This document shows, piece by piece, positions 11,740 to 20,810 of a DNA stretch of 64,000 nt. Both the position numbers and the translations under genes were made by a program. The DNA comes from Avena insularis (Eukaryota; Streptophyta; Magnoliopsida; Poales; Poaceae). The notes under the pieces are model-generated. The model searched no databases and was not told where the DNA came from. It saw only the letters and a program-made list of their open reading frames with translations. Each line of letters starts with the position of its first letter. The stretch's first letter is position 1. The DNA is taken from contig CM042697.1 in the NCBI GenBank assembly GCA_023614405.1, positions 465,726,744 through 465,790,743 of the forward strand, in the 5' to 3' direction.

Positions 11740-11807
11740 ATGCCTCCTCGACGTGCCAACCCCAACCCGAACAACAACAACGTCACCCCCGAGATGCAGT
11801 AGCTGAT
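11740..11807 (+). pseudogene. gag: Family B gag start, truncated by copia insertion
   Basis: The ATG at 11740 begins MPPRRANPNPNNNN, the same N-terminus as the gag of the minus-strand B copy (ATG at 17520). Codon 21 is TAG (11800-11802), a premature stop where the other copy has Gln. Five bases later (CTGAT at 11803-11807, a candidate TSD) a D-like copia LTR begins and the rest of gag is gone. Confidence 0.8.
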
Positions 11808-13520
11808 TGAAGGGTTTCGCAGCATAGTAAATCAAAAAAATTCTACGAATGCGAACGGGAAAGCCAAGATCTAATCTAGGAGATGCAAACAACGAGGGGG
11901 GGGGGTAGATGATATCTTCATACCCTTGAAGATTCGCACAGCGGAACGTTCAACGGAACATGGTTGATGTAGTCATACTAGCATCTCCTCCTCGCGATCC
12001 GATCCGATCCAACACAACAAGTGGCGATGCCTCCGAGAGATGCACACGTACGACACCTCGACATCTCCTCCTTCCTCGGTCTAGAAAGTGGGGTGGAGAT
12101 ATAGATTGGATCTACAACACGACGGTGTGGTGCAAAGGTGGAGAGTTCCTGCGGCAGGGCTTCGCCTACGCGCAGTCGGGAGAGAGAGAGATCTAGAGAG
12201 AAGCAGGTAGGCAGCTAGGGTTCAAGGAGGGGTGGTGGAAGGCTGCGCCCCTGCCCTCTATATATAGGGGGCTGGCCGGCCCCCGTGGCCCCTCCTCCAA
12301 GACCTAGGGCGGCGGCCCCAAGGGTTGGAATGGGGGGCAAGTTTTCCCCGTCCTTCTAGAAGGTTTCCCTAGGGTTTCCCCTAGGGTTTGGCCGGATGGG
12401 CCTATGAGGCCTTGTGCCCCTGGCCCAATGCAGCCAGGGCACTCCCTCGTAGGCCCACGCCCCTCCCGACAAGTGGGGCCACGTTGGTCCCACTCCAGAA
12501 GGTTCTAGAAGCTTCCGGTACAATACCGAACAATCCGAAACAATTCCGAAATCCAAAAACTGCTTTCCCTTATATGAATCTTATTCTCCGGACCATTCTG
12601 GAACCTCTCGTGATGTCCTGGATCTCATCCGAGACTCCGAACAAAAACTCATAAACCAATTATCCATTCTATCCTAGCGTCGAGACACGTTAAGTGTGTG
12701 ACCCTACGGGTTCGAGAATATGCAGACATGATCTTCTATCAATAATCAACAGCGGGCACAGAAACCCATATTGACTCCACATACTCATCGATGATCATAT
12801 CGGATGAACCACGATGCCAGATTCAATTAATCCCATATATATTCCCTTCACACGCGATATTTTACTTGCCCGAGATTCGATCGTCGGTATCGGCATACCT
12901 AGTTCAATCTCGTTCACGAAGTACTTTACTCGTTCGTAATCCGATATCACTTTGTGATTAACTCCTTAACCACATGCTTGCAAGCGGTGTTGATATCGAT
13001 TACGAGTGGGCCCAAGTATCTCTCCGACTTGGGAGGGACAAATCCCATCTCGATACATACAACCCAACAAGTACTTTCCGATTACCTGAGAGACACCTTT
13101 ATGACCACCCTCTCATAGGATGACGTTTGATGACCTCAAAGCTTTCTTCCTATACCAGGGAGTTGCATTATCTCATGGTCTAAGGAATACAATATTTGAC
13201 ATAAGAAAAGCTTCGCAAATATGAACACGATGACACGATCTAATTGCTCTGCTTGATTTGGGTTTGTCCATCATATCATTCTCCCAATTATATGATCTCA
13301 TTATTAATCGACAACTCATGTCTATGGTTAGGAAACCTTAACCATCATTAATCAATGAGCTAGTCCATAGAGGCGTACTAGGGACACGGCGTTGTTCATA
13401 AACCACACAAGTATCAAAGTTTCCGCTTAATACAATTCTAGCATGGAATATAAACTTTATCATGAACAAGAATTATAATAATAACATCTTTATTATTGCC
13501 TCTAGGGCATAATTCCAACA
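11808..13520 (-). repeat. D-like copia LTR (older copy)
   Basis: On the plus strand it runs TGAAGGGTTTCGC ... ATTCCAACA; on the element's own strand it starts TGTTGGAAT, the typical start of Angela/BARE-type LTRs. It matches both D LTRs (29931-31656 and 36862-38586) along its length but carries many scattered one-base deletions, so it is older. It is the 3' LTR of a truncated copia; the PPT complement GTCTCCCACTTGC follows at 13521. Confidence 0.9.
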
Positions 13521-13765
13521 GTCTCCCACTTGCACTAGAGTCAATAATCTAGTTTACAACTGGCAACAATCTAACACCCATGGCACTAAGGTGCTGATCA
13601 TGTTTTGCTCGTGGATGAGGTTTAGTCAACGGATCTGCGACATTCAGATCCGTATGTACTTTGATAATCTTCAGATATCCATCTGTTATATAATCTCGAA
13701 TTATATGAAACTTGCGGTTGATATGCTTGGTCTTTGGATGATATCTTGGTTCCTTAGCTAGTGCT
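13521..13765 (-). pseudogene. D-like copia: PPT and C-terminal RNase H fragment
   Basis: Minus-strand reading gives the end of a copia RNase H (AKEPRYHPKTKHINRKFHI ... VADPLTKP), nearly the same as element D at 31685-31890. The fragment stops at about 13762-13766, where the reading passes directly into gypsy integrase. Everything upstream in this copia (5' LTR, gag, protease, integrase, RT) is missing. Confidence 0.85.
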
Positions 13766-14690
13766 TCTTTGATCAGTTCTGGTCCAAACAAATTTCTTTC
13801 TCCAACACCACTCCATAGCAATGGTGTAGTACACTTTCTTCCATAGATAAATTCAAACGGTGCCATCTCAATACTAGCTTGATAACTGTTATTGTAAGAG
13901 AATTATGCATAAGGCAGACTTTCATCCCAACTAGCACCATAGTCTAGGGCACATTCCCTCAACATATCCTCCAAAATCTGATTGGTCCTTTATGTCTGTC
14001 CATCAGTCTGGGGGTGAAAAGTTGTGTTGAATTCCAATATCGTTCCCAATGACTCATGTAGTTTTCACCAAAAATGCGAGGTGAATTGAGTTCCTCTATC
14101 CGATACAATAATCTTAGGTACACCATGCAGACATACAATCCTGTTCATATAGATCTTAGATAATTTAGCACTTGTATAGGTTTTCTTCACAGGTATGAAA
14201 TGAACCACCTTAGTTAGGCGATCTACAACAACCCAAATAGAATCATATCCCGATCTAGTCCTTGGCAGTCCAGTAATGACATCCATGCCAATATTATCCC
14301 ATTTCCAATCAGGAATAGGTAGTGGTCGTAATAACCCTGCTGGTTTCTGATCTTCCGCCTTCACTCGACTACATACATCACACAAGGCAATATGTTCCGC
14401 AATATTTTTCTTGAGTTTGTTCCACCAAAATCTTTCCTTCACATCCATGTACATTTTGGTGTTTCCTGGATGAATGGAATATGGTGAGTTGTGTGCTTCT
14501 TGCAGAATCAGTTTCCGAAGCTCCGGATCTTGCGGAATGCAGACACGTTTTACATACCATAAAGTACCCTGTTCGTCTTCATGGAATCCTTTAGCTTTCC
14601 CTTTGCTAATTCTTTCCTCTAATCTCTTCAATTTCCTTGTCCAACTTTTGGGCTTCTTTGATCTTGTCCAACAATGTGGGTTGAACATCC
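13766..14690 (-). pseudogene. pol: Family B integrase (minus-strand copy, broken)
   Basis: The zinc-binding region (LQEAHNSPYSIHPG ... CDVC) and the first two catalytic Asp residues (GMDVITGLP and VSDRGTQF) are visible in the frame 14688-14065. A stop then follows SHFW. In the next segment the catalytic Glu codon of the DGQT-RTNQ motif is replaced by TAA. After the core, MAPFEFIYGRK ... GPELIKEA runs to ~13766 and is then fused to copia RNase H. The C-terminal GPF/Y region and any chromodomain are lost, so the lineage of B cannot be read from that domain. Confidence 0.85.
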
Positions 14691-14692
14691 AA

Positions 14693-15262
14693 TTACATGA
14701 GATGTCCTTCAGGCACTATCTCCAATCTGAGATCTTTGAATTTGGCACACAGATCATCTGGCAATTCTCCCTTAGTAAGGCCATTCACATAAACCTTATG
14801 GCTTAAAGCATCCGCTACAACATTCGCTTTACCAGGATGGTATTGCAAACTCAAGTCATAGTCCTTGATGAGTTCTAGCCATCTTCTTTGTCTCATAGTG
14901 ATTTCTTTCTGAGTGAAAATCAAACTTTTGTGATATGTGAACACTTCACAACGCTTTCCCAAAAGGTAATGTCTCCATGTTTTGAGTGCATGGACAACAG
15001 AGGCTAACTCTAAGTCATGAGTACGGTAATTCACTTCATGAGTTTTGAGTTGTCTCGGGGCATAAGCCACAACTTTCCCTTCTTGCATCAAAACTCCTCC
15101 TAAACCTTGGTGAGATGCATCACAATAAACTTGGAAATCCTTCTCCAAATCTGGCAGACATAAGACTGGTGTTGTCACTAGTCTCTTCTTCAATTCTTGG
15201 AAACTAAGTTCACATCCTCCAGTCCAATAAAATTTCCTTTCTTTCTTGAGTAACTCCGTCAT
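14693..15262 (-). pseudogene. pol: Family B RNase H and linker
   Basis: Minus-strand ORF covering the end of the RT connection and a full gypsy RNase [13 protein letters not shown] with the first Asp, the Glu in LELAS, and the last Asp in VADALSHK. The usual T-D-H-K motif reads FTYHKSL, so one catalytic Asp is Tyr. A stop (14693-14695) ends the ORF, and the linker to integrase continues with a frameshift. An in-frame stop also lies just upstream, near 15286. Confidence 0.85.
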
Positions 15263-16239
15263 TGGCTTAGCTACTTTTGAGAAATTCTAAATGAATCTTC
15301 TATAGTACCCTGCCAAGCCAAGGAAACTACGAACTTCTTTCATTGACTTGTGAGATTCCCACTCAGTCACATCTGACACCTTTGCGGGATTGATAGCTAT
15401 ACCATCTCCCGACACAATATGTCCGAGAAATCCAACTTCATTCAGCCAGAATTCACACTTACTGAACTTGGCATACAGCTTGTGTTCCCTGAGCTTCTCA
15501 AGTATTAAACGAAGATGATCTTCATGCTCTTATTTGCTCTTGGAATAGATCAAAATGTTGTTGATGAATACGACAACAAACTTGTCAAGAAATTCCATGA
15601 ACACCTTGTTCATCATATTCATGAAATAGGCTGGTGCATTTGTCAAGCAAAAGGCATCACGGTGTACTCATACAAACCATACCTGGTGGTGAAAGCGGTC
15701 TTGGGTATGTCTTGCTCTCTAATCTTTAGTTGAAAATAGCCTGATCGGAGATCAATCTTTGAGAACACACGGGCTCCTTCTAGTTGATCAAATAAATCGT
15801 TGATTCTACGCAAAGGATATTTGTTCTTGATAGTCACCTAATTGAGTGAACGGTAATCTATGCATAGCCTTTGACTTCTATCCTTCTTCTCAACAAACAG
15901 AACTGGTGCACCCCAAGATGAAGAATTTGGTTGAATAAATCCCTTCTGTAACTGTTCTCCAAGTTGTTTCTTGAGTTCTTTCAACTCATCAACCGACATC
16001 TTGTAGGGTCTCTTTGCTATTGGTCCTGATCCTGGTAGTAAGTCAATCAGAAACTCTACATCTCTATCTGGTGGCATTCCAGGCAATTCCTCCGGAAACA
16101 CATCCGGATATTCTCTCACAATTAGCACACTATCTATGCTAACCCCCTTAAGAGAATTTAGCTTACTTAGATTCAAAGTTAGACTTGAACCTAATCCGTT
16201 TCTTATCTGGGGTTGTGAGTGTGATAGTACAATTGGCAC
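15263..16239 (-). pseudogene. pol: Family B reverse transcriptase (broken, catalytic Asp pair lost)
   Basis: RT begins with the usual [16 protein letters not shown], then [23 protein letters not shown] and [12 protein letters not shown] follows at 15838-15840, then [11 protein letters not shown] and [10 protein letters not shown] 1-nt deletion near 15652 shifts the frame after VMPF. In the next frame the catalytic box that should read F-I-D-D reads FINN (codons at 15557-15565), so both metal-binding aspartates are asparagine. Another stop follows the SKSK stretch. The enzyme is dead several times over. Confidence 0.85.
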
Positions 16240-16428
16240 AATCTAGTACTCCTTCATACTTAGTCATCCAATCCATTCCCAAAATAGTTTCAGTTGGAAG
16301 ACCATTTTTATCAACAAATGCTCTTGATATGAATGAATGAGATGCGCCGGTATCAAAAATAACAATTTCTGGAAAAGAATTAAGCTTGAACTTACCAGCC
16401 ACAGCATCAGACTCTTCATAAATTTTTC
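16163..16428 (-). pseudogene. pol: Family B aspartic protease
   Basis: Minus-strand reading AGKFKLNSFPEIVIFDTGAS: the DTGAS active site lies near 16345-16360, with the ILGMDWM flap/second motif downstream. In the element this follows gag in one polyprotein; here a small deletion near 16428 puts protease in a different frame from gag, and a second shift separates it from RT. Confidence 0.8.
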
Positions 16429-17520
16429 CACATTGATGTGGTTCACTTCTCCCTTCTGGAAAAGGTTGGGCTTGTTGGCTCCTTCAACTTTCTTTTCTGG
16501 GCATTCATTTGCATAGTGCCCCATCTTCTTACACTTGAAACACTCAACCTGACTGAGGTCTTTCTTAGCAGGCTGGCTTCCATTACCACTTCCACTGTGG
16601 TGGCTCTTGTGTCCACTCTTATGGTTCTTATACTTGTCATTGTCATGACTGCAATGATGCTCGTTGTCATGGTGATGGTTGTGGTTCTGGTGGTTGTTAT
16701 ACTTCCCATTATTGTGGAAACCAGAACCTCCACTATAATCATTATGGGAACGCTTGTGAGACGATCCCGAGCTATGCTTATCAAATTTATGTTTCCTCTT
16801 CCCGCCCTCAACTTGTTTCATCTTGTTTTCCAAGATGGTGGCCTTGTCACAAAGTGATTGATATGTTGGGACATAGGAAACATATAGCTGCAAGTTCAAT
16901 TCATCATTCAATCCTTCGAGGAACTTTTCCTTCCTCTTAGCATCAGTGTCAACTTCATCCGGTGCATAGCGCGCCAGATTGTTGAAGTCCTCAATGTACT
17001 CAGCCACACTGCGGTGACGCTGTTTCAGATTGTGGAACTCTTTCTTCTTCAAGTTTATCACCCCTGATGAGATGTGGGCAGTGCGGAAACCATCCTCAAA
17101 GATAGCCCATGTCACATCCTCAAGGGGAGTGGTGATCTGAAAGTTATCCCACCAGGTTGCTGCTAGTCCTTCGAGCAGATGTGCTACGAATCTGACTTTT
17201 TCCTCATCGATGCAGCCAACAGTGACTAAGTCCTTATTCACGGAACCTAACCAGTCATTGGATACCATTAGATCAGTTGTTCCTAAGAACTTGGCTGGCC
17301 TCAACCTCAAAAATCTGGTAAGCATGTCAAATGCCAGTGGATTGTTGGGATTTTTGTTGTTGTTGTTGTTGTCATTATTGTTGTTGTTGTTCTAATTCTG
17401 ATTTTGAATTAATTGAGTCATCATCTGCATCAGTTGAGCTTGAGCTGTCATCAATTGTTGCATCTCGAGGGTGACGTTATTGTTGATGTTTGGGTTGGGG
17501 TTGGCACGACGGGGAGGCAT
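16429..17520 (-). pseudogene. gag: Family B gag (capsid and nucleocapsid)
   Basis: The ATG at 17520 starts MPPRRANPNPN, a common start for Tekay/Del-type gag. A Gln/Asn-rich N-terminus follows, with a TAG at 17392-17394 inside a poly-Asn stretch; the same frame resumes and reads through to about 16429. The capsid (retrotrans_gag type) shows ATWWDNF and the EYIEDFNNLARYAP region. A His/Asn/Gly-rich linker follows, then one CX2CX4HX4C zinc knuckle (CFKCKKMGHYANEC, 16501-16542). The sequence around the knuckle (DLSQVECFKCK ... CPEKK) is the unit repeated three times in family C. Confidence 0.85.
17355..17392 (+). repeat. GTT/ATT trinucleotide run in gag
   Basis: An imperfect (GTT)n tract that codes the poly-Asn segment of B gag on the minus strand. 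The premature TAG lies at its edge. Confidence 0.75.
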
Positions 17521-17756
17521 ATATGGTTTCAATGAGGATAAGTAATGAGATATAACCCATAGATGCTTAACATGCACAATACATCACATAACAACAATCA
17601 CAATAAGCAACCACAAGAGAAAACATAGAGTTTAAACAATGTAAACAACAAGTTTTGGAAAAAGTAAACACACAATAGCAAGCCATCCACATGTTAGATG
17701 GTCATTGCAACTCAATATCAAAGTATGATAGATAAAAGATAGTCGAGTAGTCTACA

Positions 17757-18565
17757 CTACTCCTCCATGTCGACCTCCATGTCAACAAGTGTAAGTCCGG
17801 CTGTCTCCATAGCTTTCTTGTACTCCTCAACACTAGTGGTCAAGGCCTCGACCTTCGCACAAAGAGCTATCTTCTGTGAGCACAGCCTCTCAATAACTCC
17901 TTGTTGTGTCTCGAGCTCGAAGTCCTTGGCCTCTATCTCGACCTTCATGTCCTTGATCTTCTTGTTTCTGTTTGGGACTCTCTTCTCCTGATTCTTGAAC
18001 TTCTTGTCCTGGCTCTCGAATCTGGCCTCCATCTCCTTGACGATCTCGTCTTGCTCCGCGAAGAGCTTGTCCTTCTCCCTCAACTGGACCTGGAGCTCAT
18101 CATTTCTAAGCATGAAGTTGGTCCTATCTGTGTCGAGGTGTCTAATAAGGCCCTCGAGGTCCTGGAGATATAGACGAACTGTCTCAATCGTCTCTCTAGT
18201 AGCGCCCTCATACACCAATGCCTCTCCCTCCTCATCACGTCTCCCGAACGGTTGGAAGTAGAGGCCTCTAAGCTCGGTGGCGTGGCGTCCGCAAAGGCGT
18301 CCAAGTAGCTCCTGCATGACTACATCTAGACCCTTTTCCTTGTCATCGTGCATTGGCTTGAAGGAAATCTCCTCCGTGAGTGGCTCCGTCTGGCGTCCTG
18401 GCTGTGTGACTCTAAAGCCCCAAGGTCCTTCCTCTCAAACTTGGTGAGCTGAAGTGCCTTGATACTAGGAAGTGGGAGGTTGAGCACACTAGTAAACTGC
18501 ACGATGCGTGAACCTAAACAAGTTCCATTGAACTCCTCGGCAGTGCTGATCACAAAGCTAGGCAT
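17757..18565 (-). pseudogene. Family B extra ORF2: coiled-coil protein (minus-strand copy)
   Basis: Starts MPSFVISTAEEF at 18565. About 50 codons in, a single-base loss in a T run (aaggaccttgggg here against aaggacctttgggg in the plus-strand copy; near 18422) shifts the frame. The downstream frame (18353-17757) carries HDDKEKGLDVVMQELLGR and a long charged coiled coil ending LVDMEVDMEE. The stop at 17757 is ~240 bp upstream of the gag ATG. With the second copy at 10709-11515 this defines an element gene of about 265-270 codons. I recognise no enzymatic motif. A structural or gag-assisting role is a guess. Confidence 0.75.
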
Positions 18566-18827
18566 CTAATGTAAGATAGAGAGATATTAGAACAACACAA
18601 GTAATACAAAAACAAGGCAGTAAAATGAAAGAAAAAGCATACATCACCCATAAAACATACAAGTCATGGAATACAAAGTCTACCACAAATACTAAGGTTC
18701 AAACATAACTTAGATAAATTTTTGCGAGAAAACAAGAAGTGTGGTGGTCCAACTAGCGGAGTACGTTACAATTTTCACTCATATGCTAAGTTTATGATAT
18801 CTTCTCTTAGACGTTTTATGGTGGTAT

Positions 18828-19196
18828 CTAAGTCTTGGGTATACTTCTTCTCTTCCTCAAGATCATTATTAGTGTTAAGCATTCTACACTTGAGTCCTTG
18901 ATAGCATTCCAAGCTGCATTTCTTGCAGAGTCAAAGATTGTCGTATACATTTCTGAGTTTGTGCCCATGTAGAATCCCGACTCTTTGTGGTCGTCTCCCT
19001 TATTTTTGTACAAGTGAAGTTGCACCCACCAATATTCTTCTCCCTCATCCATCACTGGGAATCCCTTATACACGGCCTCACCATGTATCCCCAAGCTAAC
19101 CATAAGGGTTTTGAGTGCTTTGGGAAACTCCGTCTCACATTCTAAAGTCATGGTCATGAGTGGTCCCTTCTTGACGGCTCCGTTGATGGTGGCCAT
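18828..19196 (-). CDS. Family B extra ORF1: small protein of unknown function
   Basis: An open frame of 122 codons from ATG 19196, lying 144 nt after the PBS and upstream of ORF2 and gag. It starts MATINGAVKKGPLMTMTLEC and contains an aromatic stretch (EEYWWVQLHLYKNKG). It looks like a compact globular domain, with no signal peptide or membrane segment. It shows no gag, protease, RT or integrase motif. It is missing from the plus-strand B copy. A pyrimidine-rich stretch ending TTTGTAG just before the ATG could be a splice acceptor. The C-terminus (ILRKRRSIPKT) may be frameshifted, as the last residues look unlike the rest. Function unknown. Confidence 0.6.
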   Translation of the reverse strand: MATINGAVKKGPLMTMTLECETEFPKALKTLMVSLGIHGEAVYKGFPVMDEGEEYWWVQLHLYKNKGDDHKESGFYMGTNSEMYTTIFDSARNAAWNAIKDSSVECLTLIMILRKRRSIPKT

Positions 19197-19339
19197 CTAC
19201 AAATTGAGACGAGAAATAAGATTAGAAAGGTTTACGAGAAGAAAAGACAAGTGTGGAGTTTGCAAAGAGTTGCATTTTTTCCTTAGTGGTTTTCTTAGTA
19301 TAATCCATCCTAGGGTCATAATCCTACAGGCAACACAGT

Positions 19340-19351
19340 GCTCTGATACCA
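19340..19351 (-). promoter_or_regulatory. Family B primer binding site (minus-strand copy)
   Basis: Minus strand TGGTATCAGAGC, a full match to the initiator tRNA-Met primer site, 2 nt from the LTR end at 19354. Confidence 0.9.
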
Positions 19352-19353
19352 TC

Positions 19354-20394
19354 TGTAAGACCCCACCTTTAAAAGGTAAAGGCCCTTGTGATTGCAATGC
19401 TAGTATCTGGATCAAATGCTAGCATCCACAGTTTAAGATGAAGTACACAGATACAAAGGTCTTTATTACATCGTCATTCCAAAAATAAACATAGTCTTTT
19501 GCAACTCCATAGCCAAAGGCTAGTACAATAGTTCATAACATAAATAAATAAAGTAAAGTCTTCATCTTTATGTGCCACAGGCAAGCATGTTGAGTGTAGA
19601 CTCATAACCCTAATCCTCATCAGAGTAAAGTCTTCATCTTCATGTGCCACAGCCACAGTGGGTCAATACATTTGGAATTATATTGGCAAGTGATACCATA
19701 GTAGAATAGTAGTATCTAACATCTATATGAATTTGGCTAAGTGTAGCTTAGGCTTGCTTTGCTCAAAATAGGTTTTTCCTATCAGTTGAAAATACTAAGT
19801 TTTTGTTTGACAAAAACTCCCAAGGAACCACCAATAGACATTGGTGAACCTTTTAACCCTTGTTCAACCACAAGTTTTTAACTTAGAAATTGGGATGAGG
19901 AGATCCTTGATAACTTCAATGTCTTGATGCTCAAATTGTCTATTGCCGGGGACACGGCTAAGTACTTAGGTTTTACCTTCTCGAGAGGTGGTGCACTTTC
20001 CCCACAAGACTCGACATGCATCGAGACGAGATCTTTCAGAAGCCTTCCCTTAGACCAAATGGACGTGTTCCAACCTATCACCCTACCACCATCTGTCCAT
20101 CTGGCTAAGTTATTGCAACCTATATGATCAAGGCAGAGCCCATATGCCATGTGGTTGCACTAGAAGCTTCTAAACACTAAGTATCTCAAATCCCTTTGTT
20201 CCTGGGTGGCTTTCCACAAGTGTGATACACAAGGTAGACCATAGACATGGGCCTTGTGTAACCACTCAACATAACCCAATCATACCATTCCACCCAGGTG
20301 ATTCATTCACTTAGTTGTTTTATTAAGCAAAAACATAAGTCAAAGACTTAGCAAAATTTCCATAGCATGTATATAATCCACCCTTGTTTGCTAT
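19354..20394 (-). repeat. Family B 5' LTR, first part (minus-strand copy)
   Basis: Plus-strand start TGTAAGACCCC is the reversed LTR end. It matches 9290-10332 reversed. A small local duplication (the CTTCATCTT-ATGTGCCACAG block occurs twice, near 19560 and 19630) is private to this copy. It is split at 20394 by a solo E LTR; GCTAT at 20390-20394 is one target duplication. Confidence 0.85.
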
Positions 20395-20810
20395 TGAAAG
20401 GATACGGATGTCTCCTAGAGGGGGGTGAATAGGTGATTAAAACTTTTCCTAGAGTGGCTCAACAAAGGCAGAATAAAACTAGTGTTTACTTTGTTAAGCA
20501 CAACCTAGAACAACTAAGGTTCACCTATGTGCACCAACAACTTATGCTAAGAAATACAAGCAACAAAGTGATAGCAAGATATATATTACTTCAAGCACGA
20601 AGGATATCACAATGTAAAGTGCATAAGTAAAGAGCTCGGGTATAGAGATAACCGAGGCACGCGGGGACAACGATATTTTACCGAGTTCCTCCCAACAAGG
20701 AGTACGTCTCATTTGGAGAGGGGGTGGTATCAAACCACCAACACCACAAAAGGCCTCCCTTATTCTCCGGTGAATCTCACCCCAACGGGATCGATTCACA
20801 CTTCCACTAT
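20395..20810 (-). repeat. Family E solo LTR, part 1
   Basis: Plus-strand TGAAAGGATACGG is the reversed LTR end seen at 41320-41340 and 49900-49921. It continues at 24931 after the inserted C LTR. No E internal sequence is attached, so this is a solo LTR left by recombination between the two LTRs of an old insertion. Confidence 0.85.

Noticed and set aside
13549..13866. A 105-codon minus-strand ORF as a gene
   Set aside because: It is the accidental in-frame join of gypsy integrase and copia RNase H fragments, without a start or promoter.
16438..16857. Plus-strand ORF of 139 codons with hydrophobic Val/Ile/Met runs
   Set aside because: Antisense shadow of the His/Asn-rich linker and knuckle of B gag.
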